DNA of 64,000 nt from Desertibaculum subflavum (GTDB lineage Bacteria; Pseudomonadota; Alphaproteobacteria; Ferrovibrionales; Ferrovibrionaceae). Each line of letters starts with the position of its first letter. Positions within the stretch are counted from its first letter, which is position 1. Both the position numbers and the translations under genes were made by a program. The notes under the pieces were generated by a model. That model saw only the letters and a list, made by a program, of their open reading frames with translations, was not told where the DNA came from and did no database searches. Where the stretch lies: positions 1-64,000 of the forward strand of contig QOZS01000009.1 of the NCBI GenBank assembly GCA_003576705.1, written 5' to 3'. Of this stretch, positions 54,675 to 63,628 are shown piece after piece.

Positions 54675-55394
54675 TCACGTGCCGATGAGCTTGAAGCCCG
54701 CCGCCTTGGCGTCGTTGTAGAACATCTTGACGGTGTCGAGCGAGAAGGCGTCGAGGTCGCGGCCTATGGTCGGGATTTTCGCCAGGATATCGGGCGTGAT
54801 AGTGATGATGTCGCAGCCGATCTGGTCCGCCTGAACCAGATTCAGCACTTCGCGCGGGCTGGCCCAGAGCAGCTCCGCTTTCGGCAACCCAACCAATAGC
54901 CTCTTGCATTCCACCATCACCGGTACCGGATCGATGCCGGCATCGGCTATGCGGCCCGCGAATACGGAAACGATCGTGCGGCTGGCCGGAAGCACAGATT
55001 CGACCACACCCTTGACCTGGGCGATGGTCATGATCGCCGTCACGTTGAGCGAGAACCCCTCACCGGACAGCTTGCGGATCAGCGGCAAGGAAGGTTCGCC
55101 CTGGGTATTGGTGATCGGAACCTTGACGTAGGTATTGCCGCCCCATCCCGCGATGATACGCGCCTCGCGCTCCATCGACGCGAAATCATCCGAGAACACC
55201 TCAAAGGAGATCGGCAGATCCGGAATTGCTGCAATGGCAGCCTTGGCGAAGGCGGCGTAGTCGGTGATGCCAGCCTTGCGCATCAAAGTCGGATTGGTGG
55301 TGAAACCAGCCACCGTACCGGCCTTGTAGGCCTTCGCCATGGCGTCGATATCGGCGCCGTCCATGAAGATCTTGGTGCGAAATGTCCGGTTCAA
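54675..55394 (-). CDS. Transaldolase family protein (FSA/TalC-like)
   Basis: A 239-residue class I aldolase of the small transaldolase type. FTTNPTLMRKAGITDY is the N-terminal family motif, the Schiff-base Lys is in GGNTYVKVPITN, and FSLNVTAIMTIAQVKGVVE and TPDILAKIP follow. Such enzymes transfer dihydroxyacetone units and can make sedoheptulose 7-phosphate or fructose 6-phosphate. Next to a GmhA-like isomerase this suggests local supply of the heptose precursor (inference). Confidence 0.85.
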   Translation of the reverse strand: MNRTFRTKIFMDGADIDAMAKAYKAGTVAGFTTNPTLMRKAGITDYAAFAKAAIAAIPDLPISFEVFSDDFASMEREARIIAGWGGNTYVKVPITNTQGEPSLPLIRKLSGEGFSLNVTAIMTIAQVKGVVESVLPASRTIVSVFAGRIADAGIDPVPVMVECKRLLVGLPKAELLWASPREVLNLVQADQIGCDIITITPDILAKIPTIGRDLDAFSLDTVKMFYNDAKAAGFKLIGT

Positions 55395-55428
55395 TTGTGT
55401 CCCCCTGGGGCGCGCGGAGTGACGCGGC

Positions 55429-56034
55429 TCAACGCGTCGATTCCCACTTGGTCTCGTTCGTCTTGAGCACGGGATGCGTGACGATCAGGTGCCAGACCAC
55501 GGCATGAAACGCCTCGGTATGCGGGGTGATCGTCGACGCATTCACGGTCGGCACCACCACGCAGGCATCAGCGACCTTTGCAGTATAGCCGCCGTCGCGA
55601 CCCACCACGCCGACCACCGCGGCGCCGACACTCTTCGCGAGCTCGAGCGCACGCACGAGATTAGGGCTGACATTCTTCTCGAGATTGCCGCCTCCGACGG
55701 AGAAGATGAACAGGGCATCCTTGGGCGAGAGGCGGCTGACCTGCAGCCAGCTCGCGAACACGCCTTCCCAGCCATCGTCGTTGATGCGGGCGGTCAGCTC
55801 GGAAACGTTGTCGGTCGGCGCATAGGCCTCGACCCCGGCGATCTTGCGGAAGTCGTTCACCGCATGCGAGCAGTTTCCGGCGCTGCCGCCGACGCCCAAA
55901 AAAAACAGCCGGCCACCGGCGTTCCGCACCCGAAGAATCACCTCGACCATGGCATCAATCTGCTGCCGGTCGAGGCGGCGAATGATCTCGACCGCCTCGT
56001 CGAGATAGCTGGCGGTGTATCCGCTCACGCTCAA
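55429..56034 (-). CDS. SIS domain phosphoheptose isomerase-like protein (GmhA-type)
   Basis: A 201-residue SIS-domain isomerase. FFLGVGGSAGNCSHAVNDF, DNVSELTARINDDGWEGVF and FIFSVGGGNLEKNVSPNL parallel the GmhA segments that bind sedoheptulose 7-phosphate. It differs in detail from E. coli GmhA, so a related ketose phosphate cannot be excluded. The start overlaps the upstream nucleotidyltransferase as ATGA. It would catalyse the first step to D-glycero-D-manno-heptose 7-phosphate. Confidence 0.8.
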   Translation of the reverse strand: MSVSGYTASYLDEAVEIIRRLDRQQIDAMVEVILRVRNAGGRLFFLGVGGSAGNCSHAVNDFRKIAGVEAYAPTDNVSELTARINDDGWEGVFASWLQVSRLSPKDALFIFSVGGGNLEKNVSPNLVRALELAKSVGAAVVGVVGRDGGYTAKVADACVVVPTVNASTITPHTEAFHAVVWHLIVTHPVLKTNETKWESTR

Positions 56035-56738
56035 GATTTGCCTCCCCTCAGAAGGACGTCCGTCTCGTGCAATCCGGCGGGCGAGCCGATTTCGTAGAAG
56101 CGTTCGGCGACCTCATAGCCGATCAACTCTCCTCGCTCCAGGAGTTCTGCATAGAGCTCGGCGAGGTCGAAACTGCTGCCGGTGGCACGGTTGACAAAAG
56201 CACGGTCGGCGAGAATGCCGAGCCCGTAATCGATATGCCGCATGGCCGGCGTCTGCCGCGATTTGTTGTAGGCGCGAATTCGGCCGCCGTCATACTCGAC
56301 GTTGCTGGTATCCCACCGCCCTTCGTTGCGGAACACCGTCATCAGCCCGCAGGCACCCCCTGCCTTGAAGGTAGCCACGACGGGAGCGAAAGGCGTCGGC
56401 AGGTAGCTATCGCCGTACATCACCAGGAATTCCGGCCCGAGCAGCGGCGCCGCCTGCAGGAGGGCGCCACCGGTGCCGAGCAGCACCGGCCCATCGAAGG
56501 CGTATTCGACCTCGAGGCCGAAGCGCTTTCCATTGCCCACCGCCGCGCGAATCATCTCGCCAAGAAAGCCCACACAGATGACCGCACGCGCGACGCCCTG
56601 GGCACGGATCAGTCGAAGCTGGTGGAAGATGAATGGCTCGCCAGCGACCTCAAGCAGCGATTTCGGCATCGTCTCGGTCGCCGGCCGCATGCGCGTGGCG
56701 AGGCCCCCCGCGAGCAGCGCCAGCGGCGGCATCGTCAT
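56031..56738 (-). CDS. Sugar nucleotidyltransferase (HddC-like)
   Basis: A 235-residue NTP transferase. The nucleotide motif LALLAGGLATRMRPATETMP followed by KSLLEVAGEPF is intact, with FLVMYGDSYLP as the metal-binding block and RHIDYGLGILADRAF after it. In company with a heptose-type GHMP kinase and phosphatase it most likely makes GDP- or NDP-D-glycero-alpha-D-manno-heptose. The start at 56738 overlaps the kinase stop as ATGA; longer readings in this frame only cover kinase DNA. Confidence 0.82.
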   Translation of the reverse strand: MTMPPLALLAGGLATRMRPATETMPKSLLEVAGEPFIFHQLRLIRAQGVARAVICVGFLGEMIRAAVGNGKRFGLEVEYAFDGPVLLGTGGALLQAAPLLGPEFLVMYGDSYLPTPFAPVVATFKAGGACGLMTVFRNEGRWDTSNVEYDGGRIRAYNKSRQTPAMRHIDYGLGILADRAFVNRATGSSFDLAELYAELLERGELIGYEVAERFYEIGSPAGLHETDVLLRGGKS

Positions 56739-57715
56739 TGGATGACCGTCTTGGTGCCCTCGAAGTCGAAGCGGAAGCGGACCTCCTGCAGGCCGACTTC
56801 GAGCATGGCGTGCCGCAGACGCGCCTTCTCCTCCGCGTAGAACATCAGAAAGCCGCCGCCGCCGGCGCCGATCAGCTTGCCCCCCAGGGCGCCGTTCGCC
56901 ATGGCGAGGTCGTACCATTCGTCGATCTGGCCGTTCGACATGGCGCCGGAGCGCCGTTTCTTGTGCTGCCAATGCTCGTGCATATGGGCCGCGAAGCGGC
57001 GCAGGTCGCCAGCTTCCAGCGCCTCCTTGCTCTTCAGCCCGAGCTCTTTCACGTAGTGCAGGTTGGCCACCATGTCGCCGTCGGCCGCCTTGGTCTTCGT
57101 ATCCTGCTCCTGCAGAATCGACGAGGCCTTGCGGGAATAGCCGGTGAAGAACATCACCAGCCCGTCCTCGAGGTTATTCCGCGTCTCCACGTCGACCGCG
57201 AGCGGCCAGGCATCGACTTTGCCATCGCGGTTGAAGCGGAAACAAGTCAGCCCGCCATAGGCGGCGATGTACTGGTCCTGCTTGCCGATCGGCTCGCCCA
57301 GACGTTCGATCTCGATCTGGCAGGCCTGCTCGGCGAGCTCCTCCGGATGCACCAGATTGCGCCGGTGGGCATGCAGCGCCTTCAGCAGCGCCGTGGTGAA
57401 GCTGCCGGACGAGCCGAGCCCGGTGCCGGCCGGGATGTCCGCCATGCTGGTGATCTCGATCGACCGGCCGGACAGGCCGACCAGGTCGAAGGCCTCGCGG
57501 ATGATCGGATGCTCCAGCTCGCGCGCCGACGCCACGCGCTCGAGGCGGGAATACTTGACGATCATGTCGTCGACGAAGGTCTGGTGCAGCGTGATGTAGA
57601 CATAGCGGTCGATCGCCGCCGCGATCAGGAAGCCTTCGTGCTCGCGGTAATAGGAAGGCAGGTCGGTGCCGCCGCCGCCGAGGGTGATGCGGAGCGGGCT
57701 CCGGGTGATGATCAT
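56735..57715 (-). CDS. GHMP kinase, D-glycero-alpha-D-manno-heptose 7-phosphate kinase-like (HddA)
   Basis: A 326-residue GHMP-family kinase. RSPLRITLGGGGTDLPSYYR at the N-terminus, the ATP loop DIPAGTGLGSSGSFTTALLK and KLIGAGGGGFLMFY near the end are the three GHMP motifs in the form seen in HddA. It would phosphorylate C1 of the heptose 7-phosphate. The start overlaps the upstream oxidoreductase stop by four bases, and its own stop overlaps the nucleotidyltransferase start. Confidence 0.87.
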   Translation of the reverse strand: MIITRSPLRITLGGGGTDLPSYYREHEGFLIAAAIDRYVYITLHQTFVDDMIVKYSRLERVASARELEHPIIREAFDLVGLSGRSIEITSMADIPAGTGLGSSGSFTTALLKALHAHRRNLVHPEELAEQACQIEIERLGEPIGKQDQYIAAYGGLTCFRFNRDGKVDAWPLAVDVETRNNLEDGLVMFFTGYSRKASSILQEQDTKTKAADGDMVANLHYVKELGLKSKEALEAGDLRRFAAHMHEHWQHKKRRSGAMSNGQIDEWYDLAMANGALGGKLIGAGGGGFLMFYAEEKARLRHAMLEVGLQEVRFRFDFEGTKTVIQ

Positions 57716-58683
57716 GGCATGTGCCGCCGATAGGCCTGGTCGATGATGACGTGCATGGCGACCGCATCCTCGATGCCGCCGACGAGCGGCCCCTTCCCTT
57801 CCACCGCCAGCGCGAAGGACTGCATCTCTTCATCCCACGACCGGTCGGGAAACGGGTACTCGTGGATGGTCGTCTCCGGCGGCCCCATCCCGGGCAGCAT
57901 GCGGTGGATGGTGAGCCGCTCGACGCCATAGGAGCCACCGAGGCCGTCGATGGTCAGCTTACCGTCGCGACCGGCGATCTCGAAGGAGAAGGTGTTCTTC
58001 CATTCGGTCCAGCTCGCATGCAACCAGGCCAGCGCGCCGCCCTCGCCCCGGAGCGCCAGAAAGCAGTTGTCGTCGACCGCGGCGTTCCAGAACAGTGTCG
58101 GTGTGTGAGCATAGTCGAGCTTGAGCTCGCCCATGAACCAGCGGGCGAGATCGATCAGGTGCGAGCCCTGATCGACCAACTCGCCGCCGCCGGAGATCGC
58201 GGGGTCGCAGCGCCACTCCGTCTCATAGCCCGGCCGGCCGCCATGCCCGTAGCGGCCACGGATATAGAGGATCGGCCCGATCCATCCGCTTTCATGCATC
58301 GTATGCGCCAGAAGTAGCGCCGGATGGAATCGATGGTTGAAGCCGACCTTGGCAAGGCGCCCTGATGCCGCCGCGGCGGCCGCGACCGCCTGGACTTCGG
58401 CCAGACTGCGGCCGGCCGGCTTCTCCACCAAAACGTGGCGCCCCGCTTCCAGCGCCGCAACCGCGATCGGCGACAGCGCATCATGGGCGGTTGCCACCAC
58501 GATGGCGTCGAGATCCAGCTGCACCACATTGCGCCAATCGGCGGTCGCAATAGCACCGACCTTTTGGCCGAGCCTCTCCGCTTTGCCGAGATCGAGATCG
58601 GCGACCGCCACGATCTGATGCCCGCGCGCCGCCAGTGCGCGCTTCTCGCCGATCAGGCCGCAGCCGACGATGCCGAGGCGCAT
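57712..58683 (-). CDS. Gfo/Idh/MocA family oxidoreductase
   Basis: A 323-residue NAD(P)-dependent sugar oxidoreductase. The Rossmann motif is LGIVGCGLIGEKRALAARG, the family motif VLVEKPAGRSLAEVQAV holds the EKP catalytic Lys, and GGGELVDQGSHLIDLARWFM follows with its His. ATG at 58683 overlaps the SDR stop as TGATG. It likely oxidises or reduces a nucleotide-linked sugar made by this operon. Confidence 0.87.
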   Translation of the reverse strand: MRLGIVGCGLIGEKRALAARGHQIVAVADLDLGKAERLGQKVGAIATADWRNVVQLDLDAIVVATAHDALSPIAVAALEAGRHVLVEKPAGRSLAEVQAVAAAAAASGRLAKVGFNHRFHPALLLAHTMHESGWIGPILYIRGRYGHGGRPGYETEWRCDPAISGGGELVDQGSHLIDLARWFMGELKLDYAHTPTLFWNAAVDDNCFLALRGEGGALAWLHASWTEWKNTFSFEIAGRDGKLTIDGLGGSYGVERLTIHRMLPGMGPPETTIHEYPFPDRSWDEEMQSFALAVEGKGPLVGGIEDAVAMHVIIDQAYRRHMP

Positions 58684-59552
58684 CACGGATCGCCCCAAAG
58701 CTTGCCGCGATCCTTTGGCACGATGCGGCGGAGCGTGTAGATGTCGCTGTCGTCGAGATCAGCCCGATGCGCCGGCAGGTCCGCCCAGGGGTCCCAGACC
58801 GCGCTGATCAGCTTGCCGGTGATGCCGTCGCTCGCCGGCGAGGCCAGCCAGGCGCAGAGCGCCGCGCCCTTCTCGAGCGGCGTGCCGCCTTCCCGCTGAA
58901 TCCGCTGCATGCGGGCATGGAAGTCCGCGCCGACCTTGTCGGGGCCTGCCTGCAACAGCTCGTCCGTCAGCCGCGTGTTCAGCGCCCCGGGCGCCACCGC
59001 GTTGACATCGATGCCGAAGCCGCGGGTCTCCTCGGCGAGGGTCTCGGTGAAGCGCACCACCGCCGCCTTGGACGCCGCATAGGCGCTGATATTGGGCAGC
59101 GGATTGGTGGCGCCGCCGCCGGAGATGTTGATGATCTTGCCCCGCCCGCGCGCCTTGAAATGCGGCAGCACCGCGCGGCAGGGATAGACCGTGCCGTGCA
59201 GGTTGATGGCGATGGCCTCGACCCATGCCGCCCACGGCACGGTTTCGAGCGGCCCCATCGGCCCATAGACGCCGGCATTGTTGACCAGTACATCCAGGCC
59301 GCCGAACGCCTCGATCGCTTGAGCAACCAGCGTCTCGACATCGGCGGTCCGGGCGACGTCGGCCGGCATGCCGAGCACCTTCTGCCCCGGCACGGCGATA
59401 TACTGCAGCGCCGCCACCACTGTATCCAGCGCGGTGCCGTCGCGGGCGCAGAGCGCGACCGAGGCGCCCTCCTCGACGAAGCGTCGCGCGATGGCAGCGC
59501 CGAGGCCGAGCGATGCCCCGGTGATGATCGCCGTGCGCCCTGCCAGAATCAT
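58683..59552 (-). CDS. Short-chain dehydrogenase/reductase
   Basis: A 289-residue classical SDR. Cofactor motif TAIITGASLGLGAAIARRF, NNAGVYGPMG, the catalytic Ser in IINISGGGATNPLP and Tyr/Lys in SAYAASKAAVVRFTE are all present. A C-terminal extension (DLPAHRADLDDSDIYTLRRI) is unusual for the family. Both ends overlap adjacent genes by one to four bases. It probably acts on a sugar keto group in this pathway. Confidence 0.87.
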   Translation of the reverse strand: MILAGRTAIITGASLGLGAAIARRFVEEGASVALCARDGTALDTVVAALQYIAVPGQKVLGMPADVARTADVETLVAQAIEAFGGLDVLVNNAGVYGPMGPLETVPWAAWVEAIAINLHGTVYPCRAVLPHFKARGRGKIINISGGGATNPLPNISAYAASKAAVVRFTETLAEETRGFGIDVNAVAPGALNTRLTDELLQAGPDKVGADFHARMQRIQREGGTPLEKGAALCAWLASPASDGITGKLISAVWDPWADLPAHRADLDDSDIYTLRRIVPKDRGKLWGDP

Positions 59553-60838
59553 GTCGGCCTGCCGATGGTCACGTAATCGACGCCGGGCTGGCCTTCCAGC
59601 GCCGCCGCCAAGAATCGATTCTGATCCAATACCAGCGCGCGCGCCATGCCGCCGACCATAGCCGTCGCGGTGAGCGACCGGAATTCCGGCCATTCCGTCA
59701 TGATCGCCACCGCCTCGGCGCCGGCCAGTGCCGATTCGGCGGAATCCGCCAGGGCGGCAGCGCCGATCTCGTCCGGCAGCCGCCGCACCGCCGGGTCGAA
59801 CACGGCAAGCCGCGCGCCGGCGGCGAGCAGGTCGCGGCAGAGCTCGACCGCGACCGAGCGGCGCGTCGCATCGGTGCCGGGCTTGTAGGCCAGGCCCAGC
59901 ACGGCGATGCGGCGGCCCGAGAGGTCGCCGAGCCGCGCCCGCAACTGCCGCAGCGGCCAGCCGCGGTGGTAACGGTTCGACGGGATGATGCCGCCGATCA
60001 TCGGCAGCTCCAGCCCGCTGCGGGCGGCGAGCGTCTGCAGGAAGGCGACGTCGCGCGCCAGCGTGCCGCCGGCGAAGGCGGCGCCGGGGCGCAGATAGGC
60101 CTTCGGCCCGATGCGCGGCTCGCTGCGCAAGGCGGCTTCGACTTCCGCCGCATCGGCGCCTGTCGTCTCGCAGAGCGCGGCGATCTCGTTGATGAAGGTG
60201 ACCGAAGTGGCGAGGAAAGCATTCAGCGCGTGCTTCGCCATCTCGGCGGATTCGAGCGAAACCCAGAGGATGTTGGTCGAATACGGCCGCAGCAGATCGG
60301 CAAGGATGCCGCGCGCGGCGCCCTCCGCGCCGCCGACGATGATTCGCCCCGGCTCGCGAAACGCCTCCAGAGCACGGCCCAGCCGCAGATTCTCCGGCGA
60401 ATAGGCGAAGCTCACCTTGCGGCCGTTCGCGACAAGGGCGAAGGCATCCGCCAGCGATCGCGTGGTGCCGACCGGCAATTGCGAGGAGATCAGCACGACC
60501 ACGCCATCGCCGAAATGCGGGAACAGCGACCGGATCCGATCGGTCACATGCGCAATATCCGCCCGGTCGTCCTCGTCGACCGGCGTATCGAAGCTGACCC
60601 AAACCACCTGCGCCCCGGCGACTGTTTTCGGATCGGCGGCGAAGCGAAGCTTCCCGGCCGACAGCCCTTGCTTCACCAGATCCTCGAGGCCGGGCTCGAA
60701 CAAGGGCGGGCGTCCCTCCGACAGGCCCTGCACCGTCGCCGCATCGTCGTCCAGACCCGTGACATCGAACCCGGCGGCGGCGAGGCAGGCCGCCGTCACG
60801 CTGCCGAGATGCCAGAGCCCATGGACGCAGACTTTCAT
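59549..60838 (-). CDS. UDP-glucose/GDP-mannose dehydrogenase-like protein lacking the catalytic cysteine
   Basis: A 429-residue protein with the three-domain UGDH fold: N-terminal NAD domain (KVCVHGLWHLGSVTAACLA), central domain with conserved Lys202 and Asn206 in EMAKHALNAFLATSVTFINE, and C-terminal domain (RIAVLGLAYKPGTDATRRSV). The catalytic loop normally reads GGSCFPKD; here it is GGTLARD, so Thr259 replaces the essential Cys. A four-electron oxidation to an acid through a thiohemiacetal is therefore not expected. It may perform a single oxidation, epimerisation or reduction, or be inactive. Confidence 0.82.
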   Translation of the reverse strand: MKVCVHGLWHLGSVTAACLAAAGFDVTGLDDDAATVQGLSEGRPPLFEPGLEDLVKQGLSAGKLRFAADPKTVAGAQVVWVSFDTPVDEDDRADIAHVTDRIRSLFPHFGDGVVVLISSQLPVGTTRSLADAFALVANGRKVSFAYSPENLRLGRALEAFREPGRIIVGGAEGAARGILADLLRPYSTNILWVSLESAEMAKHALNAFLATSVTFINEIAALCETTGADAAEVEAALRSEPRIGPKAYLRPGAAFAGGTLARDVAFLQTLAARSGLELPMIGGIIPSNRYHRGWPLRQLRARLGDLSGRRIAVLGLAYKPGTDATRRSVAVELCRDLLAAGARLAVFDPAVRRLPDEIGAAALADSAESALAGAEAVAIMTEWPEFRSLTATAMVGGMARALVLDQNRFLAAALEGQPGVDYVTIGRPT

Positions 60839-61791
60839 GGCCGCTGCCCGTAGACCCAGGCATTGGAACGCAGCCAGTCGAGCGTGCGGACGATGCCCTG
60901 CTCGATGGTCAGCCGCGGCTGCCAGCCGAGCGCCATGATGCGGCTCACGTCGAGGAAGATGAACGGGTTGTCGCCGACCCAGCCGCGGTCGCCGCCGGCA
61001 TAGCTGAGCGCCGGATCGAGGCCGAGATGGGCCGTGATCCAGCGCACCGAATCGTTCACCTCGACATAATCCGGCACGCCGAGATTGAAGATGTTGACCT
61101 TATCGTCCGCCTTCTCGATCGCCAGCAGCATGGCGTCGATGCAATCCTGCACATGGAGGTACGACTTGCGCTGCCGTCCGTCGCCCAGGATGTGCAGCCG
61201 CGTCGGGTCCTCCGACAGGCGCCGGTAGAAATCGAAGATATGGCCGTGCGTGTAGCGCTCGCCGAGGATGGAGACGAAGCGGAAGATCCAGGACTGGAAA
61301 CCGAAGCCCTCGCAATAGGCGGCGATCAGGCCCTCGCAGGCGAGCTTGGAGGCGCCGTAAAGCGAGGTCTGCACCGGGAAGGCCGCGTCCTCGGGGGTCG
61401 GAAACACCTTGGCCTCGCCATAGACGGAGCCTGTGGAGGGAAAGGCGATGCGGCGCACGCCGTGGCTGCGCATCGCCTCCAGCACGTTGAAGGTGGCGAC
61501 GGTGTTCTGCTGCAGATCGCGCGACGGATGCTCGGTACCGAAGCGCACATCGGCATTCGCCGCCATATGGAAGACGAAATCGTTGCCGCGCATCGCGCCA
61601 TCGAGCGCCGCGGCGTCGAGCAGGTCACCCTCGATCAGGCGGAAGCCGGCCAGCCGCCCGGCCTCGGCGAGGAACTTGCGCTGTCCGGTGCTGAAATTGT
61701 CGTAGGCCGTCACCTGGTGGCCCAGGGCGAGCAGGCGGTCGACCAGATTGCTGCCGATGAATCCGCCTCCCCCGGTGACCAGACAGCGCAT
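60835..61791 (-). CDS. NAD-dependent epimerase/dehydratase
   Basis: A 318-residue extended SDR of the UDP-glucose 4-epimerase/dehydratase type. CLVTGGGGFIGSNLVDRLL is the cofactor motif; the catalytic Tyr and Lys are in SLYGASKLACEGLI, and Ser/Thr in AFPSTGSVYGEA. It is the first gene of the eleven-gene minus-strand operon and overlaps the UGDH-like gene by four bases. It likely epimerises or dehydrates a nucleotide sugar. Confidence 0.88.
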   Translation of the reverse strand: MRCLVTGGGGFIGSNLVDRLLALGHQVTAYDNFSTGQRKFLAEAGRLAGFRLIEGDLLDAAALDGAMRGNDFVFHMAANADVRFGTEHPSRDLQQNTVATFNVLEAMRSHGVRRIAFPSTGSVYGEAKVFPTPEDAAFPVQTSLYGASKLACEGLIAAYCEGFGFQSWIFRFVSILGERYTHGHIFDFYRRLSEDPTRLHILGDGRQRKSYLHVQDCIDAMLLAIEKADDKVNIFNLGVPDYVEVNDSVRWITAHLGLDPALSYAGGDRGWVGDNPFIFLDVSRIMALGWQPRLTIEQGIVRTLDWLRSNAWVYGQRP

Positions 61792-61998
61792 GCGGTTTCA
61801 GCGGCTCCCGAAATGGCCCCGAAGGCTGGCGAAACGGCGGACGGCCGAGGCCTTTGCCCAACCAACCCTGTACCGGATCACCCCCGGCCCAGCAAGGCGT
61901 CAGGCCTGGGAACGATTGCCTTTCTCGGCACCAGGCAACCACGTTATAAGTCCCGCGACTCGGGGCATTCCGAAGCAGACGCGAGGCGCGGAGCGCGC

Positions 61999-62616
61999 GT
62001 GCAATCAACCATTGGCCGATCTCGGCCCGCGGTCTTCCTCGACCGCGACGGGGTCATCAACAGTAACGTCCATTATGCCGATTCGGGGCTCTGGGAAGCA
62101 CCGCGGCGCGTCGCCGATCTGGCGCTGCGACCCGAGGTACCGGCGGCGGCGCGAGCTTTGTGCGAAGCCGGATTCGCCCTGTTCGTCGTCACCAACCAGC
62201 CGAACGCCGCCAGACGCAAGGCATCGATGGCCGACCTGAGGGCGGTGCAGACGGCAGCGATGGCAGGCCTGGTTGCCGGCGGCGCCGCCCTGACCGAGGA
62301 TTTCGTCTGCTTCCATCACCCAGAGGGCGTCGTGCCGGAGCTGTCGATCCGCTGCGTCTGCCGCAAGCCGTCGCCCTTCTTCCTGCACGAGGCGGCGCGG
62401 CGGCACGCGGTGGACCTGAAGGCGAGCTGGATGGTGGGCGACCGCGACACCGATATCGAATGCGGCCAGGCCGCCGGCACCCGCACCATCCAGATCGCGC
62501 CCGACCATCCCGGCGCCCTGCACGGCGCGGCGCGCCCCGATTTCCACGCCGCCGATCTCGCCGAGGCGGCTGCGATCATTCTCGCCGCGGCGCGGCCGGG
62601 AGCGAGCAATGGCTGA
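61999..62616 (+). CDS. HAD phosphatase, D-glycero-D-manno-heptose 1,7-bisphosphate 7-phosphatase-like (GmhB)
   Basis: A 205-residue HAD hydrolase of the GmhB/HisB-N type. The nucleophile loop is AVFLDRDGVINSNVHY, motif II lies in LFVVTNQPNAARR, the zinc site reads VCFHHPEG then RCVCRKPSP exactly as in GmhB, and motif IV is MVGDRDTDIECGQAAG. GTG at 61999 gives the right N-terminus. It is divergent from the epimerase-led operon across a 207-base gap and overlaps the glycosyltransferase by 8 bases. It would remove the C7 phosphate before nucleotidyl transfer. Confidence 0.88.
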   Translation: MQSTIGRSRPAVFLDRDGVINSNVHYADSGLWEAPRRVADLALRPEVPAAARALCEAGFALFVVTNQPNAARRKASMADLRAVQTAAMAGLVAGGAALTEDFVCFHHPEGVVPELSIRCVCRKPSPFFLHEAARRHAVDLKASWMVGDRDTDIECGQAAGTRTIQIAPDHPGALHGAARPDFHAADLAEAAAIILAAARPGASNG

Positions 62617-63628
62617 GCCCGGTCGCGCGGTTGCCATCTCGGTGGTGGTGCCGGTCTACAACGAGGAGGACAGCATCGAACCTTTCCTGGCCCGGACCGT
62701 CCCGGTGCTAGAAAAGATCGGCCCCTACGAGATCATTTTCTGCCTCGATCCTTGCACTGACCGCACGGAAGAGGTGATCCGCGCCGCGGCCGGCGCCAAC
62801 CCGCGCATCGGCCTGTTAGTGTTCAGCCGCCGCGTCGGGCAGCCGGCCGCGACGCTCGCCGGCATCTTCAATTGCCGCGGCGATGCCTGCGCCGTCATCG
62901 ACGTGGATCTGCAGGATCCGCCGGAGGTGATCGCCGATCTGCACGGCAAGCTCGCCGAGGGGTTCGAGGTCGTCTATGGCCGCCGGCGCTCGCGGCGCGG
63001 CGAGACCCTCCCCAAGCGGCTGGTCTCCTGGGCCGGCTACAAGGTCATCAACCGCATCGCTTCGGTCGATATTCCGCGCAATACCGGCGACTTCCGCATC
63101 ATGAGCCGGCGAGCGGTCGAAGAGCTGCGCTGGCTTTCCGAGGGGCATGGCTTCCTGCGCGGCATGGTGGCGCTGGTCGGATTCCGCCAGGGCGAGGTGC
63201 TGTACGACCGCGACCAGCGCCATGCCGGACAGCGCAAATACAATGCCTATCTCGGCTCGCTGAAGATCGGCTTCAACGGCATTGTCGGCTTCTCGACCTA
63301 TCCGCTGTCGCTGATCCTGGTGCTCGGCCTTGTCGTCGCCGGCCTGGGTCTGCTGGGCAGCCTCTATATCCTGGTCTCGAAGCTGGCCTTCCAGCAGGAC
63401 TACCCGCTCGGCGTGCCGACCTTGATCATCCTGGTGCTGCTATTGGGCGGCATTCAGCTCATCTCCGTCGGCGTGCTGGGCGAGTATATCGGCCGCACCT
63501 ACGACGAGGTGCGCCGGCGTCCGCTCTATGTCGTGGATCGGGCGGTGAACGTGGAGATGATCGATCGGCGTGGCCCGCGAAGCGGCCCAGGTGATAGGTC
63601 TGCTCAGCCCTTCTTCGAGGCCTCGTAG
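62609..63628 (+). CDS. Family 2 glycosyltransferase with C-terminal membrane helices (DPM1/ArnC-like)
   Basis: A 339-residue membrane glycosyltransferase that loads a sugar onto a polyprenyl phosphate carrier. The GT-A core has ISVVVPVYNEEDSIEPFL, the DxD-type metal site in AVIDVDLQDPPEVIADL, and NTGDFRIMSRRAVEELR with HGFLRGMVALVGF. Two helices (LSLILVLGLVVAGLGLLGSL and GVPTLIILVLLLGGIQLIS) close the protein, followed by GEYIGRTYDEVRRRPLYVV. Translational overlap with the phosphatase ties it to the heptose pathway. Confidence 0.9.
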   Translation: MAEPGRAVAISVVVPVYNEEDSIEPFLARTVPVLEKIGPYEIIFCLDPCTDRTEEVIRAAAGANPRIGLLVFSRRVGQPAATLAGIFNCRGDACAVIDVDLQDPPEVIADLHGKLAEGFEVVYGRRRSRRGETLPKRLVSWAGYKVINRIASVDIPRNTGDFRIMSRRAVEELRWLSEGHGFLRGMVALVGFRQGEVLYDRDQRHAGQRKYNAYLGSLKIGFNGIVGFSTYPLSLILVLGLVVAGLGLLGSLYILVSKLAFQQDYPLGVPTLIILVLLLGGIQLISVGVLGEYIGRTYDEVRRRPLYVVDRAVNVEMIDRRGPRSGPGDRSAQPFFEAS

